This document shows positions 15,523 through 23,731 of a stretch of DNA of 32,134 bases, piece by piece. This DNA is from DATKYV01 sp035528275 (lineage in GTDB: Bacteria > Acidobacteriota > Terriglobia > UBA7540): contig DATKYV010000225.1 in assembly GCA_035528275.1 (NCBI GenBank), positions 1 to 32,134 on the forward strand. The letters are read 5' to 3'. The notes beneath the pieces were generated by a model. That model was not told the origin of the DNA and did no database searches. It was given only the letters and a program-made list of their open reading frames with translations. Both the position numbers and the translations under genes were made by a program. The first letter of the stretch is position 1; the number at the start of each line of letters is the position of its first letter.

Positions 15523-15671
15523 AATTCATGCAACTGGCCGCCCGGTGTTGTAATCCAACTTTATGCCGGGGGAGACCGCCGCATAGATTTGCTGAATCTG
15601 CCCCGAAGTGGCGGTGAGTCCGGGCGTTGGGCTGTTAGCGGGACAGGCTGAATGGGTGCTGGGAGCGATTC

Positions 15672-17699
15672 ATGATTAGAGTTAAGAACTTGGGCAGCGC
15701 GCCCTTTGGCGGGGAATACCAGTTGTTTCGAAAGGCCTGGCTTTACGCCGCCACACTGGCGCTGCTGGTGCTCTGTGCCCCGACCGCAGGCCTCGCCCAG
15801 ACCACAGCGAACTTCGACGTCACCCGATACACCATCGACGCTGAACTCTTTACCTCTACCCACATCCTGACGGCCAAGGCCCGAATCGAATTCGTTCCAA
15901 TAATGGACCTGACCGCGCTCAACTTTGAGCTGCACGGCGGGTTGCACGTGAACAAGGTTACGGACGCTTCCGGCGGTGAGCTGCGTTACCGGCAGGAGGG
16001 TCTGTCATTCCGGGTGGACTTCTTGAATCCACTCCTCCAGGGCACGCCTTCCTTTATCACCGTGAATTACGGCGGCCCGCTGCTTTCGGCTGAGGGCAGC
16101 CCGGTTGAAAACTTGAAATTGGCCTATGTCGGCTCGGAAGGCAGCTACCTGCTCTATCCGGCGCGCTGGTTTCCCGTCAGCGCTTACGGCGTGGACCGCT
16201 TCGCGGCCAGCGTGCACATTACCGTTCCCTCCGACGAAACAGTAATTGCTTCCGGGAGACCTGCTGCTCTGGTTCGCCAGGCCGGGAAGGTGACCTACGC
16301 TTTCGACTACAGCCAACCGTCGTTCCCCGGCACCGTGCTGGCGGGGAAGTACGTCGCGCGGCCGGGCACGGCGGTGGGCGCTAACATTGCCCTCTTTCTG
16401 AAGCCCGGGCACGAGGACCTGGCGGCGCGCTACGGCGACACTGCCGCTCGCATCTTGGAATTCTTCTCCGGGAAGTTCGGCCCGCTCCCGGAAGGTCATT
16501 TGGCAATCGTCGAAATCGACGACGGGACCGTGGGAGGCTACAGCGCCCCCGGCGTGGTGGCGCTCGCCTCGCGCGCCTTGACCACCAGCGTCAACTCACG
16601 CCTCCTCGCCCACGAGATCTCGCACCAGTGGTGGCGCGTCCTCGTCAACCCCGCTTCGCCCGACGATGCCTTTCTTGATGAAGGGTTGGCCACCTACGCG
16701 GCGGCCATGTACGTCGAGGATGATTCCGGTGAGGCGGCTTTCGAAGACGTGATGCGCGACGTTCAGATCGGCGCGCTCACTCACGAGGATGTTGCCCCCA
16801 TCGCCCAGGCGGGCCGCCTGCAGGAATACACTCCTGAATACCAGTCCATCGTCTTCCAAAAAGGGGCCATGGTCTTTCACATGCTGCGCTGGGTGGTGGG
16901 CGACGCCCTTTTCCTCGACACGCTCCGCACCGTGGCGCACGATTACGCCTGGAAATCGATCTCCACCGACCAGTTCGAGCAAGTGGCGGAAAAGGTCAGC
17001 AAGCAGGAACTGACTTACTTCTTTGCCCAGTGGGTGAGCTCCACGGGCGTCCCGCAGTTCAAGCGGTCGTGGGCCGTGTATCGCGTGGGAAAGGATTACC
17101 AGGTGATCGGAAAGGTCCAGCAGGATTTGGACATCTTCCGCATGCCGGTGGAGATTCGCGTCTATTCGGAAGGACGGAAGCCCGTGAACGACCGCGTGGA
17201 GATGGTCGGGACGACGGCCGACTTCACCGTTACCACCCCCACGCGCCCGGAGCGCGTGGTGGTGGATCCCGCCAGCCGCATTCTGAAGTACGACGATAGC
17301 ATCCGGACCGCCGTCGAGTTGGCGCGCGCCGACCAGCTGGTGCAGCAGCAGGCCCTGCTGGAAGCCATCAAACAGTACCAGAGGGTTCTCGAAATCAACT
17401 CGAACAGCTCACTCGCCCACTATCGCATTGGCGAAGTCCTGTTCAAACTCCGGAATTACAGCGCCGCCGCCGAGTCGCTGCGCACGGCGCTGGACGGCGA
17501 TCTGCAACCGAAGTGGGTGGAGGTCTGGAGCTACCTCACCCTGGGCAAGATTTTCGATGCCACCGGCCAGCGCGACCGCGCCCTGCGTGAGTATCAGCGC
17601 GCTCTGCAGACCAACGACAACACGCAGGGAGCGCTGGACCTGGCCAACCAGTACGTCCAGAAACCCTACGCGGAGGAATCCATCCGGGCAGGAAAGTAA
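15672..17699 (+). CDS. secreted M1-family (gluzincin) metallopeptidase with C-terminal TPRs
   Basis: A 675-residue exported protein. A signal peptide (about 1-43, hydrophobic core WLYAATLALLVLCAPTAG, cleavage after GLAQ or so) leads to an M1-type beta domain. The catalytic domain has the zinc motif HEISH (314-318) and the third ligand in LDEGLATYAA (E337), exactly 18 residues after the second His as in M1 peptidases. The exopeptidase GxMEN motif appears only as the loose GGYSAPG just upstream, so aminopeptidase specificity is uncertain. After the peptidase part, two to three TPR-like units (about 560-660, AIKQYQRVLEINSNSSLAHYRIGEVLF and so on) form a C-terminal helical tail. GGGAG lies before the ATG. 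It is convergent with the methyltransferase gene 21 bp away. Likely periplasmic or cell-surface. Confidence 0.9.
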   Translation: MIRVKNLGSAPFGGEYQLFRKAWLYAATLALLVLCAPTAGLAQTTANFDVTRYTIDAELFTSTHILTAKARIEFVPIMDLTALNFELHGGLHVNKVTDASGGELRYRQEGLSFRVDFLNPLLQGTPSFITVNYGGPLLSAEGSPVENLKLAYVGSEGSYLLYPARWFPVSAYGVDRFAASVHITVPSDETVIASGRPAALVRQAGKVTYAFDYSQPSFPGTVLAGKYVARPGTAVGANIALFLKPGHEDLAARYGDTAARILEFFSGKFGPLPEGHLAIVEIDDGTVGGYSAPGVVALASRALTTSVNSRLLAHEISHQWWRVLVNPASPDDAFLDEGLATYAAAMYVEDDSGEAAFEDVMRDVQIGALTHEDVAPIAQAGRLQEYTPEYQSIVFQKGAMVFHMLRWVVGDALFLDTLRTVAHDYAWKSISTDQFEQVAEKVSKQELTYFFAQWVSSTGVPQFKRSWAVYRVGKDYQVIGKVQQDLDIFRMPVEIRVYSEGRKPVNDRVEMVGTTADFTVTTPTRPERVVVDPASRILKYDDSIRTAVELARADQLVQQQALLEAIKQYQRVLEINSNSSLAHYRIGEVLFKLRNYSAAAESLRTALDGDLQPKWVEVWSYLTLGKIFDATGQRDRALREYQRALQTNDNTQGALDLANQYVQKPYAEESIRAGK

Positions 17700-17720
17700 T
17701 TCGCCCCCCCATCTCCAGGT

Positions 17721-18851
17721 TTATGAGAATTTCAGGCCGGTAAGTTGTGGTGCACCGGCGCCGCGGTGCTGAACGAGGACTTTGAAGATCCCGCCCATTC
17801 CCTCCGGGTGAATCAGCCGCTTGAGCTTCAATCGTGCCTGCAGTTTTTCGACTTCGCTCTGCCCCGGCTCGTACAGGTCGGCGAAGGCGTTCTCCTCTCC
17901 CAACGCCATCAGCAGTTTCTCCTGCGTTGTGAAACCGGTGAAATCCAGCCCCGTCTCTTTGCCGGCGTCAATCAGGGCGCTGAAATTGACGTGCGCCGTA
18001 AGGTCCTGCTCGCCCGAGGCGGCGTAGTAATCCTCGGAGGCAAGATGCCGGCGGTAGGCCATCAAGGTCCCTTGCGGCCGGTCCGGGGTGTAGAGCCGCT
18101 CGGCGAGGTTGCCGTAATCGATGGTGACGACGAACCCGCGAGCCAGCTTCTCCGCCACGGAGCGCATCCACCGCACCGCCGCAAGGCCTACTTCCACGCG
18201 GTGGCCCTCCTCGAGCCGATTGGCGTAACGGGCCACGGCGCCCGCGATCGCCGGGTTGCTGATCGGGCCAAGTTTCTCGGCGAGAGCGTTGCCTTCCAGG
18301 GTCACATAGATTTCTTTGAGCCGGCCGCGGGCGCGCGTGACCACGGAGACCGGGAAAGCATCCACGAGTTCGTTCGAAAAGAAGCATCCCGTGATGGGCT
18401 CGATTTCCTCCAGGTTCGAAAAGACCCGAACTCTGTCGCCGAGCCCGTCCTCGCTCAAACGCTCGCGCAAGCGCGCTTGGTCGAGCGCTGAGGGCTCGAG
18501 GGCAAAATAGTGCAGCGAGGCGAAGAAGTCGGGGAGCGCCTCCCTCGCACCACCCAGGAAGTCGCGCGCGAACCAGCCCCGTCCCGGTCCCATCTCGACC
18601 CAGGTGAAGGGCGTGGGCCGGTCGAGAATCTCCCACATCTCCGCCGCCTGGCGTGCCAGCAAGCGCGCGAAGATGGGATGGAGGTCGGGGCTGGTGAAAT
18701 AGTCGCCGCGCACCCCTGTTCGCTCCCCGCCTCGCGTGTAGTATCCGTGCTCGGGATGATAAAGACACAGCGCCATGTATTGCGCGAAGGTCATGGGCCC
18801 CGAGCGGCGAAGCATTTCGACAAGCAAGGTTTTGATGGGTGTCTCAGGCAA
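17721..18851 (-). CDS. MidA/NDUFAF7-type SAM-dependent methyltransferase (DUF185)
   Basis: A 376-residue class I methyltransferase of the family that includes mitochondrial NDUFAF7, which methylates an arginine of complex I. Key stretches are GPMTFAQYMALCLYHPEHGYYTRG near the N terminus, YFTSPDLHPIFARLLA, the SAM-binding VEMGPGRGWFARDFL, FALEPS and CFFSNELVDAFPV (family NElxDAxP). The bacterial substrate is not established. The frame opens with TTG at 18851. The first ATG (18815) would cut into the N-terminal helix usually seen before the GPMTF motif, so the TTG start is kept with moderate confidence. It is the last gene of a minus-strand series, 37 bp behind the macrodomain gene. Confidence 0.88.
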   Translation of the reverse strand: MPETPIKTLLVEMLRRSGPMTFAQYMALCLYHPEHGYYTRGGERTGVRGDYFTSPDLHPIFARLLARQAAEMWEILDRPTPFTWVEMGPGRGWFARDFLGGAREALPDFFASLHYFALEPSALDQARLRERLSEDGLGDRVRVFSNLEEIEPITGCFFSNELVDAFPVSVVTRARGRLKEIYVTLEGNALAEKLGPISNPAIAGAVARYANRLEEGHRVEVGLAAVRWMRSVAEKLARGFVVTIDYGNLAERLYTPDRPQGTLMAYRRHLASEDYYAASGEQDLTAHVNFSALIDAGKETGLDFTGFTTQEKLLMALGEENAFADLYEPGQSEVEKLQARLKLKRLIHPEGMGGIFKVLVQHRGAGAPQLTGLKFS

Positions 18852-18888
18852 GGTTATGAACCGCAGACGTGAGAGAGATGCGAGACCT

Positions 18889-19422
18889 TCAGCCTGCTTC
18901 CGCAGCGGCGGACGCGGTCAACTCCTTGTAGGCATCCTCAAATGCCTTCAACGCCGGTTCATCGAAGAGCACGAAGGTGATGGTCTCGAGGCTGGAACGC
19001 GACTTGATGTGTTCCAACACTTCCTTGAGCATGATGCGCGCGCACTCCTCAATGGGAAATCCCGCCACGCCCGTGCCGATGGCCGGAAAGGCGATGCTCT
19101 TGAAAGTCTTTTCTTCGGCGCGCAACAGGCTGTTACGAGTGGCGAGGCGCAGGGATTCCGCTGTGGCCTTCCCGCTCGGCCGCATGCTCGCCGCGTGGAT
19201 GACGTAAAGCGCCTTCAAATTCCCGCCCGTGGTCACGGCGGTCTCGCCCAGGCGGATTGGGCCGATTCTCTCGCAGCCTTCCTCGACGGCTCGGCCGCCT
19301 TTTCTCCGCATAGCGCCCGCCACTCCTGTCCCGAGGGTGAGGTCGGTGTTGGCTGGGTCCACGATGGCGTCTACCGCCATGTTCGTAATGTCGCCCTGAA
19401 TGAATTCGATTTTGGGTCGCAT
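18889..19422 (-). CDS. macrodomain protein (ADP-ribose-binding, possible deacetylase/hydrolase)
   Basis: A 177-residue stand-alone macrodomain. It begins IEFIQGDITNMAVDAIVDPAN; in the usual VDAIVNAAN motif the first Asn is replaced by Asp and the first Ala by Pro. It continues with TGVAGAM, the substrate-loop equivalent of GVAGAI. Further on are VIHAA and FPAIGTGVAGFPIEECA, the conserved phosphate-binding loop. Macrodomains bind ADP-ribose, and many remove it from proteins or act on O-acetyl-ADP-ribose. The altered N-terminal motif leaves the catalytic ability open. The 165 bp upstream contain a small inverted repeat (AAATCC/GGATTT) but no convincing promoter. Confidence 0.92.
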   Translation of the reverse strand: MRPKIEFIQGDITNMAVDAIVDPANTDLTLGTGVAGAMRRKGGRAVEEGCERIGPIRLGETAVTTGGNLKALYVIHAASMRPSGKATAESLRLATRNSLLRAEEKTFKSIAFPAIGTGVAGFPIEECARIMLKEVLEHIKSRSSLETITFVLFDEPALKAFEDAYKELTASAAAEAG

Positions 19423-19587
19423 AGGTGTCTACCGAAGAATGCCTCCGGCCTGTCCCCGTCAGGGCTCTGACAAATCCCCGCGGACGGATTTAGCATAGCC
19501 CGAGGTTCCGGTGTTTGGCTAGTGCCGTTCCAACTATTTCCGGCTACTTTCTTCGCCGCTGCGTGGCAGCCGAGGGGAAACCACCTG

Positions 19588-20379
19588 CTAGGTGCCCCTG
19601 AAATGAGGTTTCCGCTTCTCCAGAAAAGCCCGCAGGCCTTCGTTAAAGTCCTCGGAATCGAAACACTTCATCTGTGCTTGGACCTCATATTCCATGAGGA
19701 TATCGAGCTGCGTCTCCAGGCGTTCGTAGAGCGCCTTCTTCACCAAGGCCAGGGGCAAGGGCGGAGCCGCCGCCAGGCGCTCGGCAAGCTTGCGGGCCTC
19801 GGCGTTCAGTTCGTCGTGAGGGACGACTGAATTCACCAGACCCAGCCGAAGCGCCTCCCGGGCATCAATGGGTTCGCCGAGAAAAAACATCTCCATGGCA
19901 CGCCCTGTTGCGATCAGGCGCGGGAGAAAGAACGTGCCGCCCCAGTCCGGGTGAAGACCGATCTTAACGAACGCCTGCAAGAACGTTGCGTGGTCCGAGG
20001 CGATGCGCAGGTCGCAGGCGAGCGCCAGATTCATCCCCTCGCCGGCCGCCGCACCGTTCACCGAGGCCAGCACGGGTTTGGGAAGGCGGCGGATTTTCCT
20101 GACCAGTTCGTGTCCTGCTTCGAGGAAATCGCGGAACGTGGCGGAGTGGTGAGTCTTCTTCAGCTCCGCCATCTTGTGGATGTCGCCCCCCGCGCAGAAG
20201 CCCCTTCCTGCGCCGGTGATGACCACGACGCGTACGGAAGGCTCACGCGCCACGGTTTCGAGGCCTCGGTTCAAGCCTTCGCACAGGCTCTCGTCGAAGG
20301 CGTTGAGCCGCTCTGGCCGATTCAGGAGTAGAGTGGCTACCGCGCCGTCCTGTGAAAGCACCACGGGTTCATCGGACAT
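19588..20379 (-). CDS. PaaG-like enoyl-CoA hydratase/isomerase family protein
   Basis: A 263-residue crotonase-fold protein acting on an acyl-CoA thioester. The oxyanion-hole segments are clear: GAGRGFCAGGDIHKM (56-70) and NGAAAGEGMNLALACDL (108-124). Both catalytic glutamates of true enoyl-CoA hydratases are absent: the first position is Asn (N117) and the second lies in GLHPDWGG, where Asp (D145) stands. That pattern, with AFVKIGLHPDWGGTFFLPR, is typical of the PaaG branch (epoxide or double-bond isomerases of aromatic or unsaturated acyl-CoA). An isomerase is therefore likelier than a hydratase. Its start overlaps the end of the upstream glycosylase gene by 11 bases, suggesting coupled translation. 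No other fatty-acid or phenylacetate genes are in the window. Confidence 0.88.
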   Translation of the reverse strand: MSDEPVVLSQDGAVATLLLNRPERLNAFDESLCEGLNRGLETVAREPSVRVVVITGAGRGFCAGGDIHKMAELKKTHHSATFRDFLEAGHELVRKIRRLPKPVLASVNGAAAGEGMNLALACDLRIASDHATFLQAFVKIGLHPDWGGTFFLPRLIATGRAMEMFFLGEPIDAREALRLGLVNSVVPHDELNAEARKLAERLAAAPPLPLALVKKALYERLETQLDILMEYEVQAQMKCFDSEDFNEGLRAFLEKRKPHFRGT

Positions 20380-20884
20380 AATGGTTCACCCACTTCGCGA
20401 GCCGCCGGAAATAGCGGAGTTTTGCGGCGCGCGTCAAGCTGCCGTTCCGCCCGCTCGTCGACGGCAGCACGAAAACCTCCGACTCACCGAATCGCTCTCT
20501 CTGCGGGCCGAAACTCGGCTCATATCCTAGAGTCCACTTGAGCCCCCTATTTCCGTTGAAAGCCAGAAGGCGGGGCCACTGCCCTTCAAGCCTGCTATGC
20601 AGTTCCTCTGCTCCGTGCCGAAAATCGTTTGCTCGCAGTTCATTCGCGGATTTAGTCCACCGCTTGACGCGATCTGTCAGCCCGAGACCAAACTCAAGGA
20701 CTCTCCAATCGTCTTCGGGCTCCAGTCTTATACTAGTCAGGTGGGATTCAAAGACACAGTCCCAGAATATGTTTCTTGGATTCGCGTAATAGTGTCCCAG
20801 CCGTGCCGCCCACTCACCGGGATTGATGCCCACAAAGACCACCTTGAGTCCCGGCCGCAGGTAATCCGGAAGTTGGCGATGCAT
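20369..20884 (-). CDS. Mug/TDG-type G:U/T mismatch DNA glycosylase
   Basis: A 171-residue uracil-DNA glycosylase superfamily member of the mismatch-specific (Mug/TDG) branch, which removes U or damaged T from mismatches with G. It starts MHRQLPDYLRPGLKVVFVGINPG. The GINPG motif carries the catalytic-site Asn (N21) and is followed by GHYYANPRNIFW, as in E. coli Mug (FAHPANRFW). The C-terminal loop VLPSTSGRNGS corresponds to Mug VLPNPSGL, which contacts the mispaired DNA. The frame runs further upstream, but the family alignment and overlap with the next gene favour the ATG at 20884. It lies 32 bp behind the GATase-like gene and overlaps the crotonase start. Confidence 0.88.
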   Translation of the reverse strand: MHRQLPDYLRPGLKVVFVGINPGEWAARLGHYYANPRNIFWDCVFESHLTSIRLEPEDDWRVLEFGLGLTDRVKRWTKSANELRANDFRHGAEELHSRLEGQWPRLLAFNGNRGLKWTLGYEPSFGPQRERFGESEVFVLPSTSGRNGSLTRAAKLRYFRRLAKWVNHYVR

Positions 20885-20916
20885 CCTGTGAAGGATAGGC
20901 GCACAAGCGCGTCCGC

Positions 20917-21624
20917 TCAAGCTCCCCGGCGCGCCGCGGCGTTTCGACACTGAGCGAGGAATTGCTGGAGGATGGTCCGCTGTTCCGGCACACTCGCCAT
21001 TTCCTCGGGATGCCACTGCACGGCGAGCAGGAAGGGATAATCGTCCGCGGCTTCCACGGCCTCGACCAAGCCATCCTCGGAGTGCGCCGTGACTTTGAGC
21101 CCTCGCCCCAGCCGCTTGATCGCCTGGTGGTGCAGGCTGTTCACCCGGCAGCTTCCCTGAAAGGCCCCAGCCAGGCGCGATTCGGGATCGGTGAGCGTGA
21201 CGGAGTGCGTGGGGTTGGCGCGGTCGCCCTGCTGTTTGTGCTCCTGCTCGATCGTCGTATCGCCCTTCAGGTCCTGGTAGAGCGTTCCGCCGAACTTCAC
21301 GTTGATCATTTGAATTCCGCGACAGATGCCGAGGATGGGCAAGCGAGCCGCGAGGACCTCGTCGAGCAGCGCCAGCTCAAACTCGTCCCGCGCGCGGTCG
21401 GTGTGGAGGCTCTCGTGTTTTGTCTGTTCTCCGTAGAAGCTCGGGTCCACGTCCCCACCGCCGGCGAAGAGGATGCCGTCAAAGTCTTGGGCGCGCGCCG
21501 GGTCGCCCGCGGCGATCAGTGAGAGTTCCTCCGGCGGCGCGCCCGCCTCCACCAGCGCCTGAAAGTAGGGGGACTTGCTGCCCTTGCCTTTTTCTTTCCG
21601 CGAAACCGAAATTGCGATTCTCAT
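20917..21624 (-). CDS. class I glutamine amidotransferase-like gamma-glutamyl hydrolase (PuuD type)
   Basis: A 235-residue class I GATase-fold hydrolase. The nucleophile elbow is LGICRGIQMIN (C101), and the triad partners are in VQWHPEE (H205, E207). FAGGGDVDPSFYGE (53-66) and GGTLYQDL (112-119) are typical of the PuuD branch, which hydrolyses gamma-glutamyl-gamma-aminobutyrate or similar gamma-glutamyl amides. The family is broad and the substrate here is unknown; no putrescine pathway genes are nearby. The ATG is supported by the conserved first strand (MRIAISVS). No Shine-Dalgarno is evident. It heads the minus-strand series. Confidence 0.9.
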   Translation of the reverse strand: MRIAISVSRKEKGKGSKSPYFQALVEAGAPPEELSLIAAGDPARAQDFDGILFAGGGDVDPSFYGEQTKHESLHTDRARDEFELALLDEVLAARLPILGICRGIQMINVKFGGTLYQDLKGDTTIEQEHKQQGDRANPTHSVTLTDPESRLAGAFQGSCRVNSLHHQAIKRLGRGLKVTAHSEDGLVEAVEAADDYPFLLAVQWHPEEMASVPEQRTILQQFLAQCRNAAARRGA

Positions 21625-21880
21625 GAGAGGTTCGCCAGTGTTCTGTCCCCGGCGCCGATGAAGGATGATTCATCGCCGGCACCGCGGGGGACGCACCACC
21701 CGACTATCAGCTTCGTTTGAGCGCCCCAAGTGCGTGCTCACCCGCAGCCATGCTACGCCGCCCAGATGTAAAGTCAAGAACAGTGGGACCCTCTCGTGCC
21801 GCCAGCGCTAGTGGGACATCAACTGACGCGGCTTGTCCGGAGGCATCTTGCTTATAACGGGGTGCTCAAAACCGTGTGTC

Positions 21881-21956
21881 TGTCGTGCCGAGCGAAGCAT
21901 CTCGTTCGTGTTTTGAAAACACAGCGGGTGGACTCTCCGCTGCGCTCAGGATGACA
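21881..21956. repeat. MITE-like palindromic element in a 359-bp gap
   Basis: The ends are an imperfect inverted repeat: TGTCGTGCCGAGCGAAGCA on the left and, read from the other strand, TGTCATCCTGAGCGCAGCG on the right. In the centre is a near-perfect palindrome GTGTTTTGAAAACAC (about 21908-21922). It resembles the widely scattered short repeats with CCTGAGCG...AGCG ends found in several phyla; that wider spread is recollection. It has no coding content. The rest of the gap 21625-21983 holds no gene that I can support. Confidence 0.6.
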
Positions 21957-21983
21957 TCGTTGGTTGCCTTTTTCAGCATCCAG

Positions 21984-23336
21984 TCAAGAACCCGGATTCA
22001 GCTTGCGGTGTCGAGCGCGGATGGCCTTGACACGCGCGGTGATCCTTTTGGCCTCGGCCTTGCGCTTCGTCTTGCGCAGCAAGTACGCATAGTTTTCGAG
22101 CGTCGTGGCCAGCACCGGGTGGTTCGGCCCCAGAGCCCTTTCCTGGATGCTCAGTGACCGTTGGTAGAAGGGCTCAGCTTCGGCGTATTTTCCTTCCGTA
22201 GCGTAAAGCAGGGCGATGTTATTGAGATCCATGGCCACGTCGGGATGGTCCGGCCCCAGCGCCTTCTCATGGATCTTGAGCGCCCGCATGTAAAGGGGCT
22301 CGGCCTCGGCGTATTTGCCCAGCCGTCGGTAGAGCGCGGCTAGGTTGCTGAGGCCCGTGGCCACCGAGGGGTGGTCCGGTCCAAGTGCTTTCTCCCAAAT
22401 GGAGATTGCGCGTTCGTAGAGCGACTCAGCGGTCGTATACATTCCCAGCGCGTGATAAAGGGTCGCCAAGCTGTTCAGGTTCAGTGCCACGCTGGGATGC
22501 TCCGGCCCGTAAACCTTCTTGAGAATCTCGAGTGACCTCAGGTAGAGGGGTTCAGCCTCGGTAAACCTTTTCTGGGCCTTGAAGAGTTCTGCCAGGTTGT
22601 TGAGGTTGAGGGCGACGTTGGGGTGCTCCGGTCCCAGGGCCTTCTCGAAAGTTGACAGCGACTGCTTGTAAAGCGGCTCCGCCCGAGCGTACTTGCCCTG
22701 GGCTCGAAAGAGTTCCGCCAGGTTGTGCAGGCTGAGGGCGACGTCGGGATTGTCCGGTTCGCGGGATTTCCTGAAGATCGCCAGCGCCCGCTGGTAGAGC
22801 GATTCGGCCTCCGCGTACCGTGCCTGCTCGCGGTAGACTAAACCCAGGTTGGTCAGGCTGGCGGCGACGCCGGGATGGTCGGGCCCGAGAGACCTCTCCA
22901 AGAGGGTCATCGAGCGCCGGTAGAGCGTCTCCGCCTGGGCGTACTCGCCTTGCGCCCGGTAGACCCCTGCCAGGTTGTTCAAGGTGGCCCCCACGTCGGG
23001 GTGGTCGGGGCCCAGTATTCTCTCGCGGAGGGCCAGCGAGCGCCTGAAGAGTGCTTCGGCCTGTTGGTACCTGCCCTGAGCGTTATAGAGCTCCGCCAGG
23101 TTGTTGAGGGCGGTGGCCAGGGTCTGGCCCTCCGGCGCGGAACGTTCCGCCAGTTGAAGTGCAGCTTCGAAATACTGCTCAGCCTCAGCGTAGCGTCCTT
23201 CCCGGTATGCCTTCATCCCGGCGTCGGTGGATTGATTCCAACTTGCTTCCTGAGCGCGGGCGAACTGCGCGGGTAGCGCCAACGCAAGCAGCACCGTAAT
23301 GCCTGCACGCCTCCACGGCGTCTTCTGAAGCTCCAT
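21984..23336 (-). CDS. exported tetratricopeptide repeat protein (42-residue, kinesin-light-chain type)
   Basis: A 450-residue protein with a signal peptide (about 1-29, hydrophobic ITVLLALALPAQ, Ala-rich cleavage site) and nine consecutive 42-residue TPR units that fill almost the whole mature chain. Each unit has the pattern YAEAE-LY-RAL-I-EK-LGPDHP-VA--L-NLA-LY---G. The GPDHP loop is characteristic of the TPR_12/kinesin-light-chain type. TPR arrays form a superhelical scaffold for protein binding, and nothing else in the protein suggests an enzyme. The ATG has AAGGA at a good distance. The basic C-terminal tail (about residues 425-450, KTKRKAEAKRITARVKAIRARHRK) stands out. The binding partner is unknown. 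Confidence 0.92.
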   Translation of the reverse strand: MELQKTPWRRAGITVLLALALPAQFARAQEASWNQSTDAGMKAYREGRYAEAEQYFEAALQLAERSAPEGQTLATALNNLAELYNAQGRYQQAEALFRRSLALRERILGPDHPDVGATLNNLAGVYRAQGEYAQAETLYRRSMTLLERSLGPDHPGVAASLTNLGLVYREQARYAEAESLYQRALAIFRKSREPDNPDVALSLHNLAELFRAQGKYARAEPLYKQSLSTFEKALGPEHPNVALNLNNLAELFKAQKRFTEAEPLYLRSLEILKKVYGPEHPSVALNLNSLATLYHALGMYTTAESLYERAISIWEKALGPDHPSVATGLSNLAALYRRLGKYAEAEPLYMRALKIHEKALGPDHPDVAMDLNNIALLYATEGKYAEAEPFYQRSLSIQERALGPNHPVLATTLENYAYLLRKTKRKAEAKRITARVKAIRARHRKLNPGS

Positions 23337-23478
23337 CGGCGCCTTTCCTTAGCTTGTGGAAGAGAGCTTCTCAGTCGTTTGAATTGCAGCTTGAAATCTA
23401 CCACCGCAGCTTTCGGCTTGGTAGTGGAAGTCACGGCAAGGATTCGCTCGGCGACGCAGACGTAGCCGTCAGCCCCGC

Positions 23479-23607
23479 CTATTTGGCCAGCGTCATTTCA
23501 ATGGGAGCGCTGAGCAGATAGTTCCCCCATGTCACCTGAAGCGTCACCTTAGCCAACGAGACTCCAAGCAGAAGAGCGGGCAGCGCAAGCCGCAAGAAGC
23601 TTCTCAT
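23479..23607 (-). CDS. 42-residue hydrophobic peptide, unknown
   Basis: A short frame beginning MRSFLRLALPALLLGVSLAK, with GGAGG placed six bases before its ATG, one of the best ribosome binding sites in the window. The first half would form a signal peptide or single membrane helix. The second half (VTLQVTWGNYLLSAPIE) is amphipathic. It lies between the membrane acyltransferase and the TPR protein on the same strand. I do not recognise a family, and its reality rests on the ribosome binding site and hydrophobic pattern only. Confidence 0.45.
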   Translation of the reverse strand: MRSFLRLALPALLLGVSLAKVTLQVTWGNYLLSAPIEMTLAK

Positions 23608-23731
23608 CGAAATCCTCCATTGCCTGAAACTCGCCGCAAAAATCCTGCTTGAACGCCGCCGGGATTCAACTGAGGGCGAGACGAGGCTTGTGTCCGGATG
23701 CGGCCGAGAACGACCGGTATCCTCGGAGCGG

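Noticed and set aside
21984..23336. Regularly spaced repeats that might be taken for a CRISPR array
   Set aside because: The 126-bp period is that of the 42-residue TPR codons within one intact reading frame; there are no short identical repeats with unique spacers.
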